From: CALESS01 sp041741455
GTDB lineage: Bacteria; Chloroflexota; Anaerolineae; Anaerolineales; Anaerolineaceae
Direction of reading: 5' to 3'
NCBI GenBank assembly: GCA_041741455.1
Contig: JBGSJZ010000005.1
Span: 1 to 31,263 of the forward strand
DNA length: 31,263 nucleotides
Positions 8,015 to 16,592 of the stretch are shown here, piece after piece. How positions within the stretch are numbered: position 1 is the stretch's first letter; every line of letters begins with the position of its first letter. Made by a program: the position numbers and the translations under genes. The notes beneath the pieces are model-generated. The model made no database searches, was not told the origin of the DNA, and was given only the letters and a program-made list of their open reading frames with translations.

Positions 8015-9631
8015 TTAGCGTTTCACCAGGGGTAGGTAGATCCTCGTCAGCAGCGGGGAGCCGCTGCGCAGATAGTTGCCGCGTCCGGTACCCCACAGGA
8101 TGCGGGCATTGGCCGTACCCGGCAGGTCGTAGGCCAGCACACCCGAGTGGGCGGAGTTGATCACCACCTCCAGGTCGGCATCCGCATCGATATTCGCCAG
8201 GGTGGGGGCAGCCATGGCACCGTTCCAGTCAACTCCACCAAAGGCCGCCGGCAGGCTGACGGACTGTAGCAAGTTTCCCTGTGAGCTGAGGATGAGCAGC
8301 TCTCCGGTTTGATTCGTACCCTTTTGCACCCAGGTGGTCAGGATGATTTCTGCCTGGCCGTCGTTGTCCAGGTCGGCCACTGCCGGCGGGGAGGCAAAGG
8401 TGATGTAGCCATCCGCAGGGGAGTAGACGGAGTAGGGGAAATTACCGTGTTCGGTTTTATCCAGCCAGTAGCTATGCAGCCGCCCATCGTAACTCGCGTA
8501 AATGATTTCTTTGTTGCCGTCGCCATCCAGGTCCGCCAGGACCGGGTTGGGCAGGTTACTTTCCACCAGTTCCCAATCCTCGCTGAGCGGTGCCGCGGAG
8601 CCATCCGGCGCGGGTAGAACCGTCCAGTCATAGCCGTCATCCGCCCAGCGCGTTCGGTCTGCATTGAAAATAAACGGCATCTCGTACAGGTCGGTGTAGG
8701 GATTCGTACTGCAGTTGTAAACGTTGCCGACCACCACCACTTCCAGGGTGCCATCGCCGTTCAAATCCCCAATCGTGGGAGCGGAGTTGGCAAGATTCGG
8801 CCGGTGCTCCGTGCCGCAAATGGCGTAACCGCGCAAATCCACTGTATGAGAGACGTGCAGGCCCACCCGGCTCCAGAATTTCTGGCTGCCATCCGGGTTG
8901 AGGCCGTAGATCGGGCTGGCGCGCAACTGGCTGCCATCCGCCTGAAAGGCGGCGATGTAGTGGGTGTCGTTCGGGCCGATGATCTCAGCCAGGCCATCGC
9001 CGGTCAGATCGGCCGCGGACAGGTTCTGGTTGTAGCAGCCGGCAGCGTAACCATTGGTGTCTGAATCCGGGCTGTGCTGCGGCCAATAGGAGGGGCGCAG
9101 GTCCCCGTTATGTTCATAGACGTACCACTGGTTATTGCTGATGGTCGAAGCCACCAGGATCTCCAGGTCGCCGTTCGAATCCAGGTCATAGACTCCCAGT
9201 GAACGGATTTCATAGTCTGGAGTGGGCTGGCGCGACCACAACAGGGTTCCAGCTGCGGAATAGACATGAACGTAGCCGCCGCCATGGGCGGTGACAATCT
9301 CCAGGTTGCCGTTGCCATCCAAATCTGCCAGCACAATATCCGGCCAGATGCGGTCGCCGGGCGGATTGATTTCCGGGACTTTCAAGCTGCCATCTGCCCC
9401 GTTCAGGATGAAGAAGGAATACGCCCCGGCAATCACTTCCATGCTGCCATCTTTGTCCAGGTCCGCCACAGCCGGCGAAGAATACCAGCCGGTCTGGCAC
9501 CAACTGGAGTAGCATCCGCCTTTTTGCCACTTGAGCACCGGCGCCTGGATGGCTGCCAGCGGCGCTGCCTGGGCGGAGATACTGGTGGAGACCAGGACCA
9601 GAATGAGAATCAGAAAGGGGATTTTCTTCAT
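8015..9631 (-). CDS. Secreted FG-GAP/VCBS repeat protein
   Basis: A 538-residue exported protein. The N-terminus MKKIPFLILILVLVSTS ending near AQAAP is a clear signal peptide, and AGAGG precedes the start. The body is a run of about eight repeats centred on calcium-binding-like DxDxDG loops (DLDKDGSMEVIAG, DLDGNGNLEIVTA, DLDSNGDLEILVA, DLTGDGLAEIIG, DLNGDGTLEVVVVG, DLDGDGNKEIIYA, DLDNDGQAEIILT, NIDADADLEVVIN). Such runs fold as integrin-alpha-like beta-propellers that bind calcium and ligands. No catalytic domain is visible. The C-terminus TRIYLPLVKR resembles the tail of the C25 peptidase, which hints at shared export or anchoring. It is convergent with the racemase gene. Confidence 0.88.
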   Translation of the reverse strand: MKKIPFLILILVLVSTSISAQAAPLAAIQAPVLKWQKGGCYSSWCQTGWYSSPAVADLDKDGSMEVIAGAYSFFILNGADGSLKVPEINPPGDRIWPDIVLADLDGNGNLEIVTAHGGGYVHVYSAAGTLLWSRQPTPDYEIRSLGVYDLDSNGDLEILVASTISNNQWYVYEHNGDLRPSYWPQHSPDSDTNGYAAGCYNQNLSAADLTGDGLAEIIGPNDTHYIAAFQADGSQLRASPIYGLNPDGSQKFWSRVGLHVSHTVDLRGYAICGTEHRPNLANSAPTIGDLNGDGTLEVVVVGNVYNCSTNPYTDLYEMPFIFNADRTRWADDGYDWTVLPAPDGSAAPLSEDWELVESNLPNPVLADLDGDGNKEIIYASYDGRLHSYWLDKTEHGNFPYSVYSPADGYITFASPPAVADLDNDGQAEIILTTWVQKGTNQTGELLILSSQGNLLQSVSLPAAFGGVDWNGAMAAPTLANIDADADLEVVINSAHSGVLAYDLPGTANARILWGTGRGNYLRSGSPLLTRIYLPLVKR

Positions 9632-9773
9632 GGAAAAGAACCTCTGTCACTACAATTTACCTGATTCTGAGGCTGAAAACAATCCACAGACCTGTTGGGC
9701 GGCAGGTATGAAGGGTTAAGCCGAAATTAATAATGATAGAATTGGATCATCTTTCAGCGAAGGATTGATTGGA

Positions 9774-10622
9774 TTGTTCATTTCGGCTAACATCCTCGGC
9801 GTTCTCTCCGCCATCACCTCGGCCCTGGTCTGGGGCAGCGGAGATTTCACCGGCGGCTTTGCCTCGCGCCGCAGCCATTCCCTGCAGGTGCTGGTGCTCT
9901 CAGCGCTCTCCGGCATCGGCGTGCTGGTGCTGGGCGCCATCTTGTGGCAGGAGGGGCTTCCCTCCCTGCGCAGCGCTTTGTGGGCGGTATCTGCCGGTGT
10001 AGTGGGTACAGTCGGGGTGGCCGCACTCTACCGCGGGCTGGGCCAGGAAAATGCCGCCAGCATCGCCCCGGTCTCGGCCGTGATCGGGGCTGGGCTGCCG
10101 GTGGGCTATGGCATGTTGACCGAGGGCGCACCGGAATTGCTACGCTTGGTCGGTTTTGGCCTGGCGCTGGTCGGCATCTGGCTGGTGTCCCAGGCCGGGA
10201 ACGCTGGCATTCACCTCAACCGGCAAGGCCTGGGGTTGGCCGTGGTGGCCGGACTGGGCTTTGGCGGCTTTTTCATCCTGATTGCCCAGGTGGAGCATGG
10301 CCTGGTATTCACCCCGTTAATCATCTCACGCACCTTCACCTTTCTGACCTCGCTGCTCTTGCTGCACCTGAGCGGCCTCAAGCTGCCATCTGTGCGCGGC
10401 AATCCACTGGCGCTGCTGGCCGGCGTCCTGGATGCGGGCGGCAACATCTTCTTCCTGGCAGCCCGCCAGCTAACCCGGCTGGACGTAGCGGTGGTGCTTT
10501 CCTCGCTCTACCCGGCGGTGACGGTGCTGCTGGCGTTTCTCCTGCAGAAGCAGAAGATTTCCATCAGTCAATGGCTGGGGGTGGGGGTCTGCGTCGCAGC
10601 GATTGTGATGATCACGGCGTGA
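9774..10622 (+). CDS. EamA/DMT-family transporter
   Basis: An integral membrane protein of about 282 residues with ten predicted hydrophobic helices and the internal two-fold repeat of the drug/metabolite transporter superfamily. The first EamA half starts at ITSALVWGSGDFTGGFASRR. The end of the second half has LDVAVVLSSLYPAVTVLLAFLL followed by the helix WLGVGVCVAAIVMI. Start choice: AAGGA lies at 9760-9764, so TTG 9774 has good spacing; TTG 9765 is in frame but abuts the ribosome binding site. There is no ATG candidate near. Substrates in this family range from amino acids to nucleotides, and nothing here narrows it. It is a single gene with no obvious partner. Confidence 0.85.
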   Translation: MFISANILGVLSAITSALVWGSGDFTGGFASRRSHSLQVLVLSALSGIGVLVLGAILWQEGLPSLRSALWAVSAGVVGTVGVAALYRGLGQENAASIAPVSAVIGAGLPVGYGMLTEGAPELLRLVGFGLALVGIWLVSQAGNAGIHLNRQGLGLAVVAGLGFGGFFILIAQVEHGLVFTPLIISRTFTFLTSLLLLHLSGLKLPSVRGNPLALLAGVLDAGGNIFFLAARQLTRLDVAVVLSSLYPAVTVLLAFLLQKQKISISQWLGVGVCVAAIVMITA

Positions 10623-10982
10623 TTTTTCACATCCTGGGAACGAAAACCTGGAGAATTTGACACGGATTTAAACGGATTCAAACCGAAAAACACGGAAAAT
10701 GAAAGTAAGATAAGCTTTAGCTTGTCGATCCGCCTCCCATAGGTTGGGTCAAGAGGCCTATCGTCAAGTTTGATCCATCCATCCTTCTGCCTCGAGACCC
10801 AACAAATAGAAGATTAAAAAACGTAGAAATCGTTGCATAAAAAGATAGACCCACTTCCGAAAAGCTGTTCGCACACTCAGAGCATGAGTCACACACTCGA
10901 AGGACGCCTTTGGCGATCGCTTTTTTGACTACCGGCCAGGTTTGAGTCACAAACATCAAAAAAGGAACCCCTCTCCTCCGGC
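10623..10982. other. Repeat-bearing intergenic region
   Basis: No gene is supported. Contents are as follows. Short ACGGATT-type direct repeats occur at about 10660-10698. An imperfect palindrome has GTTGGGTC at 10743-10750 and GACCCAAC at 10796-10803, a form common in dispersed bacterial repeats. An element at about 10858-10912 (AAAAGCTGTTCGCACACTC) is related to 951-1004. Confidence 0.5.
10743..10803. repeat. Imperfect GTTGGGTC/GACCCAAC palindrome
   Basis: GTTGGGTCaaGAG (10743-10755) pairs with CTCgaGACCCAAC (10791-10803), 13 positions with two mismatches, around a degenerate centre. It resembles REP-like non-coding repeats. Confidence 0.45.
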
Positions 10983-11010
10983 TTGACAACCCATGTCAGT
11001 GGGGTATAGA
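10983..11010 (+). promoter_or_regulatory. Promoter of the zinc-ribbon gene
   Basis: TTGACA (10983-10988), a 16-bp spacer and TATAGA (11005-11010) lie about 50 bp upstream of ATG 11061. Confidence 0.6.
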
Positions 11011-11060
11011 CTATTAACAATCGAAATCATGCTAACATTCAACCACAAAGGAGCAAAACC

Positions 11061-11819
11061 ATGACTGAATTCTCTCGTATGCCGCGCTATGACATCCGCA
11101 ACGATGGCGCTGGCCCGTATGCTGTGTTTTATTGTGACATGTGCGGGCGCGAGTTCCGCAGCCAGCCGGATGTGATCGGCACGGTCGGCCAGGATATCGG
11201 CCGCCAGGCCGCCGGCGGTCTGCTGCGCAAGATCCCGATCTTTGGCGGGGCAGTGGCGGACAAAGTCACTGGCGAGGACCCGCGCTACAGCTACAAGATG
11301 ACGCCCGCCCAGCTCGATAAGGCCTGGGGTCAGGTGCAGGAGCACTTCCGCCAGTGCCCGACCTGCACCCGTATCGTCTGCCTGTCGGATTTTGACACGC
11401 AGGCCGGCTTTTGCCAGGAGGACAGCCCGCGCACAGATGAGATTGCCGAGGCCCGTGGCCAGCAGGCCGGGGCAGCCATCAAGGGCTTTGCAGCCGCTCT
11501 GGGCTTGGGCGGGATCGTGGAGAACGCCTCAGCCGCCGCGGATGCTGCCCAACGCGCTGCGGCACAGATGGCGCGCTGCCCGAAGGATGGCACAATGGCG
11601 GCGCCTGGCACCAAGTTCTGCCCGGAGTGCGGCGCACCCATGACCCAGCCGGCGGCCGCCCTCTGCCCGAAGTGCGGAGCGGACACCCACGGCGCCAAAT
11701 TCTGCCCGGAGTGCGGCACCAAGATCGAAGTTGCCCCGCGCCCGACCAAATGCCCGAGCTGCGGCGCCGAGACCGGCGGGGCCAAGTTCTGCCCGGAGTG
11801 CGGCACGAAACTGGGGTAG
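11061..11819 (+). CDS. Multi-zinc-ribbon protein
   Basis: A 252-residue soluble protein. ATG 11061 follows AAAGGAG with good spacing. An N-terminal CDMCG and a central CPTCTRIVC...FCQED segment are likely metal sites. A Gly/Ala-rich linker of about 60 residues leads to a C-terminal run of at least three CPxC(G/D)-to-FCPECG units (CPKDG...FCPECG, CPKCG...FCPECG, CPSCG...FCPECG), that is, double-zinc-ribbon (DZANK-like) modules. Such modules usually mediate protein or nucleic-acid contacts. No catalytic motif is seen, so the role is unknown. The repeat units are nearly identical (GAKFCPECGTK occurs twice). It is monocistronic, with its own promoter and a strong terminator. Confidence 0.8.
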   Translation: MTEFSRMPRYDIRNDGAGPYAVFYCDMCGREFRSQPDVIGTVGQDIGRQAAGGLLRKIPIFGGAVADKVTGEDPRYSYKMTPAQLDKAWGQVQEHFRQCPTCTRIVCLSDFDTQAGFCQEDSPRTDEIAEARGQQAGAAIKGFAAALGLGGIVENASAAADAAQRAAAQMARCPKDGTMAAPGTKFCPECGAPMTQPAAALCPKCGADTHGAKFCPECGTKIEVAPRPTKCPSCGAETGGAKFCPECGTKLG

Positions 11820-11837
11820 GTTTTTATAATGAGATGC

Positions 11838-11869
11838 AGAAACCGTCCGAAAGGGCGGTTTCTTTGTTT
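11838..11869 (+). terminator. Rho-independent terminator of the zinc-ribbon gene
   Basis: AGAAACCGTCC (11838-11848), a GAAA loop and GGGCGGTTTCT (11853-11863) form an 11-bp stem with one G-T pair, followed by TTGTTT. The group II intron begins at the next base. Confidence 0.85.
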
Positions 11870-12188
11870 GTGCGCCCAGCATGGGCGATGACTGATGGGT
11901 GAAAGTCCCATATGGAGGTTGGTCGCACCAACCATTAGCCAAAGGCAAGGGCGTCACTGTGAAGTGGGGTCAGGAGGAAGGCGGAGGCAAACCTGCGACT
12001 TGAAGAACATGAAGCCAATAAGAGGCTGTGAGGCTGGGCGAGTTGGCAAATAACAACGAAGCCCGATGCGACCACTGAGCATTAGCAGTCGGTACCAAGA
12101 ACTGCGTATTGCTTGATGAACCGCCGGATGCGGTCCCGCATGTCCGGTGGTGTGAGAGGGGGCGGTTAGTCGCCGCTCCCTACTCGAT
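11870..12188 (+). ncRNA. ORF-less class C group II intron (shortened)
   Basis: The 5' end GTGCGCCCAGC and the GGGTGAAAGTCCC element are typical of the start of domain I. From 12118 the sequence GAACCGCCGGATGCGG...CCGGTGGTG folds as domain V with the class C CGC triad. It is followed by a domain VI stem (GGGGGCGG/CCGCTCCC) and a typical 3' end, CCCTACTCGAT. The total is about 319 nt. That is shorter than the ORF-less part of well-studied class C introns (about 400 nt); most of the region that would be domains II-IV and the whole reverse transcriptase gene is missing. It sits directly downstream of a terminator hairpin, the known target of class C introns. It could not move without an enzyme supplied in trans, and splicing ability is uncertain. 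Confidence 0.8.
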
Positions 12189-12324
12189 TTGCACCCAGTT
12201 TATTACTTGTTGATCTGAATTTAAGTCCTTTCCAATAGGGGGGCGACGCATACATCGCTTTTATCGGTGGATTAGGGCACCATCAATAAATATTTAAGAA
12301 AATAAAACCCAGGAACGCGAAAGA

Positions 12325-13002
12325 TCAAGTTGTAATCATCAACGCAATAAACAAAAACCAGGCGATGGTGGTGAAAAAGACCAGCCATTCCAGGAACGGC
12401 ATCAGCCAGAAGCGTGGACGGTCTTTCTCCTGCTCGGGGTTGAGACGGTCTTCCTCTTTTTTGTCTTCGTCCTTGGATTTCCAGGGGATCGAGAGGAAGG
12501 CAGCGTAGGCCGCCACGGTCAGGATGCCAAAGGCAATCGAGGCCAGCGGCAGGGTGCGCTGGTCGGCGGGTTGGAAAAGGATGGCCAGGGTGAAGAAGAC
12601 CGCCATCACCAGGCCGGAGCGGAAGTAGGAGAGCGCCGCCCAGGTGTGGGGCTTGAGCTGGTTCATCGGGAAGATCCCAACGCCAATGGAGGAGAGGGCG
12701 GCCCAGATACCGGCCGCCATACCGGGGTAGGCCAGCCAGTGCGGGATCAGCAGGCCGAGGGCAATACAGAAGGGGATGAGAATGATGCCGCCGGCGATCA
12801 GCCCGGCGTTGAAGACGACCGCCCCACGCGAGACGCCCAGTTCACCCAGTTCCGAGATGAAATGATTGAAGATCGAATAGCGCTCGCCTTTCTTGCCGCG
12901 GTAGAGCAGGCCGCTGATGAAGATGCCCAGGATGAGCACCAGGCTGCCGAGGATGCCAAAGATGCGATAGTCCGTCAGAGGCTGGGATAGTAAGGTTTGC
13001 AT
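12325..13002 (-). CDS. DUF998 family membrane protein
   Basis: A 225-residue integral membrane protein with about six hydrophobic segments. Near the first helix it carries the DUF998 signature YSIFNHFISELGELG, followed by GAVVFNAGLI in the next helix. A charged cytoplasmic insert (KSKDEDKKEEDRLNPEQEKD, about residues 175-194) separates the last helix. The start ATG has GGAG upstream. The biochemical role of this family is unknown. It is divergent from the DinB-like gene, sharing about 140 bp of upstream DNA. Confidence 0.75.
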   Translation of the reverse strand: MQTLLSQPLTDYRIFGILGSLVLILGIFISGLLYRGKKGERYSIFNHFISELGELGVSRGAVVFNAGLIAGGIILIPFCIALGLLIPHWLAYPGMAAGIWAALSSIGVGIFPMNQLKPHTWAALSYFRSGLVMAVFFTLAILFQPADQRTLPLASIAFGILTVAAYAAFLSIPWKSKDEDKKEEDRLNPEQEKDRPRFWLMPFLEWLVFFTTIAWFLFIALMITT

Positions 13003-13039
13003 GCTGGCTCCGCTGTGTCAGGGATAGGAAAATTATAAC

Positions 13040-13068
13040 TTCAAAAAAGGTTGTGAGGACTGTATAAT
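13040..13068 (+). promoter_or_regulatory. Promoter of the DinB-like gene
   Basis: TTCAAA (13040-13045), a 17-bp spacer and TATAAT (13063-13068). The transcript would begin near 13075. Confidence 0.6.
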
Positions 13069-13090
13069 GAATAGTACCTTGTTTCCATAG

Positions 13091-13119
13091 TTTTCAGAAA
13101 TTCCCAAGATTTCTGAAAA
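13091..13119. promoter_or_regulatory. Perfect 11-bp inverted repeat in the 5' leader
   Basis: TTTTCAGAAAT (13091-13101) and ATTTCTGAAAA (13109-13119) are perfect complements separated by 7 bp. It lies between the predicted transcription start and the GGAGGT ribosome binding site of the DinB-like gene. It could be a repressor operator or an RNA hairpin. Confidence 0.55.
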
Positions 13120-13144
13120 CGGATTGTCGAATCTGGAGGTTGAG

Positions 13145-13654
13145 ATGGATCCAAAAGCGTTGATTCACGACTTAATGCACGGGCCGGCCATCGTGCGTGC
13201 CTTAACTCACGGCATCCGCCAGGAAGAAGCCACGCTCAAGCCGTATGAGGAAAGCTGGTCGATTTTGGAAGTGGTCTGCCACCTGTTTGATGAGGAACGC
13301 GAGGATTTCCGCCGCCGCCTGGATATCATCCTGCATCACCCGCAGGAACTCTGGCCGCCGATTGATCCGCGCGGCTGGGTGACGGAGCGCAATTACAATA
13401 CGCGCAACCTGGCGGAGATGCTGGATGCTTTTCAGGAAGAACGGCGGATTTCGATCCTGTGGCTGGAGAGCCTGGTGGAACCCAATTGGGACCAGGAGGC
13501 CGTCTCGCCCTGGGGCAGCCTGAAGGCCGGCGAGATGTTTGCCGCCTGGGCCGCGCATGACAAACTGCACCTGCGCCAGCTGGTCGAGCTGCGCTATGTC
13601 CGGGTCCAGTCCCTGGCAGAGCCGTATGGCCTGACCTATGCCGGGGATTGGTAA
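13145..13654 (+). CDS. DinB-fold (DinB_2-like) putative metal-dependent protein
   Basis: A 169-residue soluble four-helix protein. ATG 13145 is chosen for GGAGGT at 13135-13140; an upstream TTG (13124) has no ribosome binding site. The DinB-type metal triad is visible: His46 in VVCHLFDEE, then His138 and His142 in AAHDKLHLRQL. Length matches the family, whose members often act as thiol-dependent transferases (bacillithiol or mycothiol S-transferases) or are of unknown function. No thiol-pathway gene lies nearby, so the substrate is open. It has its own promoter and an inverted repeat in its leader. Confidence 0.8.
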   Translation: MDPKALIHDLMHGPAIVRALTHGIRQEEATLKPYEESWSILEVVCHLFDEEREDFRRRLDIILHHPQELWPPIDPRGWVTERNYNTRNLAEMLDAFQEERRISILWLESLVEPNWDQEAVSPWGSLKAGEMFAAWAAHDKLHLRQLVELRYVRVQSLAEPYGLTYAGDW

Positions 13655-13826
13655 TTCCTGCGCTTGAATTTCCCCCGGATCTTGACGGATAAATTGGATG
13701 AGCACGGCTAAAACCATTTTTGAATGACGTCGGGGATCCGCAGCGAAAGCTGGATGGCGTGAAAAAGCTGTTTTTTTAGGGATTATAATCAGTTAAAACT
13801 CGAACCTGTTTTGGGAGGTCGTCTGA

Positions 13827-16355
13827 ATGTGGCATAAATCTGGAATTTACTTTGACTCCGATCAGGGTGGCTCTGGAGGACCAGAGCGGATTCACACGGA
13901 ACGCCGGCGCCGGCCGGGCGCCAGCCAGGGTCCGCGTCAGACAGCGCAGGGTCCGGAACGCCAACGGCCATCCAGTTCGGGCAGCGGTGGGGGCGGCTTT
14001 AGTACAGGCGGTGGCGGTTCCTCCTTCCCGGGCGGCACGCGTGGTAAGCAGGTTGGCGGCGGCAGCCTGATCCTGGTCATCCTGTTCGTGGTGGTTTATC
14101 TGATCATGGGCGGCAACCTGGGTGATTTGCTGGGTGGCGCTACCGGAACCACGACGGACCCGATCGCGACGCTCGACCAGCCCAGCTTTGCGGAACCAAC
14201 GGCTGTGCCCCAGGTGGTTGAAGCCATGCCGACCAGCCAGCCCAAGGCCACCAAAACACCGGTTGAAACCAGCGCCGATGGTCCCACCTGGCTGGTGATG
14301 ATGTACCAGGATGCTGACGACAAAGTGCTGGAACAGGATATTTACTTTGATCTGAACGAGGCCGAGAAGGTCGGTTCGGATGACCGGATCAAGATCGTGG
14401 CCCAGGTGGATCGCTTCCGCGGCGGCTATACCGGCGACGGGGACTGGACGGGGGCCAAACGCTTTTTGATCACGCAGGATAATGACATCACCCGGATCGG
14501 CTCGGAAGAAATTGACGACCTGGGTGAGATCAACATGGCCGATTCCCAGACCCTGGTGGAGTTTGTCACCTGGGCCATCGGCAACTTCCCGGCCGAGAAA
14601 TATGCCCTGATCATTTCAGATCACGGCATGGGCTGGCCGGGCGGATGGAGTGATGGCGATTCGACCGAGCGCGGTGAAAATACCACCCCGCTGGGAAAGC
14701 AACTGGATGACCACCTGTACCTGGATGAAATCGGTGCAGCCCTGGACCAGATCAAGGATGAAACCGGCATCGAAACCTTTGAACTGGTCGGGATGGACGC
14801 CTGCCTGATGGGCCAGTTGGAGGTCTTCACCATGCTGGCGCCGCACGCTAACTTCGCAGTTGCCTCGCAGGAGGTGGAGCCAGCGCTGGGTTGGGCCTAC
14901 ACTTCCTTTCTGGGCGGCCTGAAGGAAAATCCGGAGATCGATGGCGGTGGACTGGGCAAGCTGATCATTGATAGCTATGTGGACGATGATTTACGCCTGA
15001 CGGATAACCAGGCGCGCAGCGAATCGCTCAAAGCCAATTCGCCGATGGCCAGCCTGTTCGAGATGTTAACCCAGGCCAGCGGCTCCAGTTCCAGTTCAAC
15101 GGTCATGGCTTCGCAGATTCAACGGGATATCACCCTGACCGCGGTGGACCTGAATGCCATCGCTGACCTGAACGATGCGGTCAACGACTTTGCCTATCGC
15201 TTGCAGCAGGAACAGCAATCTTCGATTGCCAAGGTGCGCACCTACACCCAGAGCTACACCAGCATCTTCGGTTCGGATGTGCCGGCCTCGTACATCGACC
15301 TGGGCAACTTTGTAATGCTGATGAAGAAGAACACCAGCAACAGTGCGCTGATTAAATCCGGTGACGCGGTGCTGGCCGCCATCAGCAACGCCGTAGTGGC
15401 CGAGAAGCATGGCCCGGGGAAACCTGGCTCGACCGGTGTGGCGATTTACTTCCCCAATTCACAGCTCTACAATTCGCCGATGGCTGGACCCCAATCCTAC
15501 ACCAGCATTGCCAGCCTGTTTGCCGGGGAATCAGCCTGGGACGATTTCCTGGAGTTTCATTACACCGGCAACGACTTCAACCTGTCTGAGACCCGGGTGG
15601 CTGTACCGCCCAGCGGGGTGGCAGTGCGCGGCCCGGGCGCCGGGCAGATCAGTATTACTGACCTCACAATCTCAAATGATACCGTCAGCGTTGGCAGTTC
15701 GGTCAACCTGTCCGCAACCATCCGCGGCAGCAATGTTGGCTACGTCTATATTTTCACCGGCTACTACGACTCGAACGCCAATTCGATCTTCATCGCTGAT
15801 CTGGACTACCTGGAAAGTGCCACCAGCCAGAATCTGAACGGCATCTACTACCCGGTCTGGAGCGAAAGTGGCGAATTTATCCTGGACTTTGACTGGGAGC
15901 CCATCCTGTATGGCATCAGTGATGGGACCAATACCATTACGGTCGGCTTGAACCCGGAGACCTATGGCGCCACCTACCAGGATGCGGTTTACTCGGTGGA
16001 TGGCACCTACAGTTTTGCCGATGGCAGTGACCCGATCCCGGCCCGCTTATCCTTCCGGGATGGGATCTTACGCCAGGTGTACGGCTTTAACGGCAGCGAT
16101 ACGGCCGGGGCGCCGAGCGAGATCTACCCGCAGACCGGCGACACCTTCACCATCCAGGAAAACTGGCTGGACCTGGATTCCCAGGGGCAGGTGATCGAGA
16201 CCGTCACCCAGGAGGGTGGGACGCTCACCTTCGGCAGTGATATGTTCATCTGGGAGGTCTTGAATGCCGCCACAGGGCAGTACCTGATCGGCTTCATCGT
16301 CGAAGACCTGGACGGAAACAAGGTGCAAGCCTTCACCCAGGTCACGGTAGAATAA
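13827..16355 (+). CDS. Membrane-anchored clostripain (C11) family cysteine peptidase
   Basis: An 842-residue protein. ATG 13827 follows GGGAGGT. Residues 1-72 are hydrophilic, Arg- and Gly/Ser-rich and probably cytoplasmic. One transmembrane helix (LILVILFVVVYLIMGG, about 73-95) is followed by a Thr/Pro-rich linker. The C11 domain runs from TWLVMMYQDADD (about 153) to about 590. The dyad is His266 (LIISDHGMGW) and Cys326 (VGMDACLMGQLEV). The C-terminal 250 residues look like two beta-sandwich domains. The family cleaves after basic residues and often self-activates; here an extracellular, tethered protease is inferred. Gly-rich N-termini followed by a single helix recur in Chloroflexota membrane proteins. 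There is no operon partner. Confidence 0.88.
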   Translation: MWHKSGIYFDSDQGGSGGPERIHTERRRRPGASQGPRQTAQGPERQRPSSSGSGGGGFSTGGGGSSFPGGTRGKQVGGGSLILVILFVVVYLIMGGNLGDLLGGATGTTTDPIATLDQPSFAEPTAVPQVVEAMPTSQPKATKTPVETSADGPTWLVMMYQDADDKVLEQDIYFDLNEAEKVGSDDRIKIVAQVDRFRGGYTGDGDWTGAKRFLITQDNDITRIGSEEIDDLGEINMADSQTLVEFVTWAIGNFPAEKYALIISDHGMGWPGGWSDGDSTERGENTTPLGKQLDDHLYLDEIGAALDQIKDETGIETFELVGMDACLMGQLEVFTMLAPHANFAVASQEVEPALGWAYTSFLGGLKENPEIDGGGLGKLIIDSYVDDDLRLTDNQARSESLKANSPMASLFEMLTQASGSSSSSTVMASQIQRDITLTAVDLNAIADLNDAVNDFAYRLQQEQQSSIAKVRTYTQSYTSIFGSDVPASYIDLGNFVMLMKKNTSNSALIKSGDAVLAAISNAVVAEKHGPGKPGSTGVAIYFPNSQLYNSPMAGPQSYTSIASLFAGESAWDDFLEFHYTGNDFNLSETRVAVPPSGVAVRGPGAGQISITDLTISNDTVSVGSSVNLSATIRGSNVGYVYIFTGYYDSNANSIFIADLDYLESATSQNLNGIYYPVWSESGEFILDFDWEPILYGISDGTNTITVGLNPETYGATYQDAVYSVDGTYSFADGSDPIPARLSFRDGILRQVYGFNGSDTAGAPSEIYPQTGDTFTIQENWLDLDSQGQVIETVTQEGGTLTFGSDMFIWEVLNAATGQYLIGFIVEDLDGNKVQAFTQVTVE

Positions 16356-16374
16356 CCAAACTTTATGTAACAAA

Positions 16375-16410
16375 AAGACGCCCAGTCATGTTTTTCCGGG
16401 CGTCTTCTAT
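16375..16410. terminator. Terminator hairpin after the C11 gene
   Basis: AAGACGCCC (16375-16383) pairs perfectly with GGGCGTCTT (16398-16406). A short T-rich tail follows on the plus strand, and an A-run precedes the stem. Confidence 0.65.
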
Positions 16411-16434
16411 TGGATGAGGATGGGATCATTCGGA

Positions 16435-16592
16435 ATGGATGCACAGGAACTCCAGGATATTGTCCAGGCGGGTAAATGCCAGGGCGGTAACGTAACGGTA
16501 TCCGCACAACCGTTGTAGATGGCAATTCTGTCGGTTGGTTCACCATCCGATTGAGGACGGTGCCACAAGGCGATACCTTATGTATGCTATAA
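16435..16592 (+). pseudogene. Short coding remnant with a frameshift
   Basis: Frame 1 from ATG 16435 reads DAQELQDIVQAGKCQGGNVTVSAQP and stops at 16516-16518. From 16509 another frame continues sensibly as TVVDGNSVGWFTIRLRTV until 16592. Read together with one frameshift near 16510, they look like one secreted beta-rich domain fragment. No ribosome binding site is visible, and the family is not recognised with certainty. Confidence 0.3.

Noticed and set aside
9944..10660. 238-codon plus-strand frame overlapping the EamA gene
   Set aside because: It is Arg/Gly/Pro-rich with no hydrophobic pattern and no homology signal; the other frame encodes a proper ten-helix transporter.
11330..11935. 201-codon minus-strand open frame over the zinc-ribbon gene
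   Set aside because: Its repeated HSGQNLAP blocks are the reverse reading of the FCPECG repeats, so it is a by-product of the plus-strand gene.
12190..12324. Possible gene remnant after the group II intron
   Set aside because: No frame longer than about 20 codons with any sensible pattern; nothing supported there.
13772..13789. TATAAT with a preceding T-run before the C11 gene
   Set aside because: The -10 box (13784-13789) is good but no -35 at the right distance was found, so it was not listed as a supported promoter.
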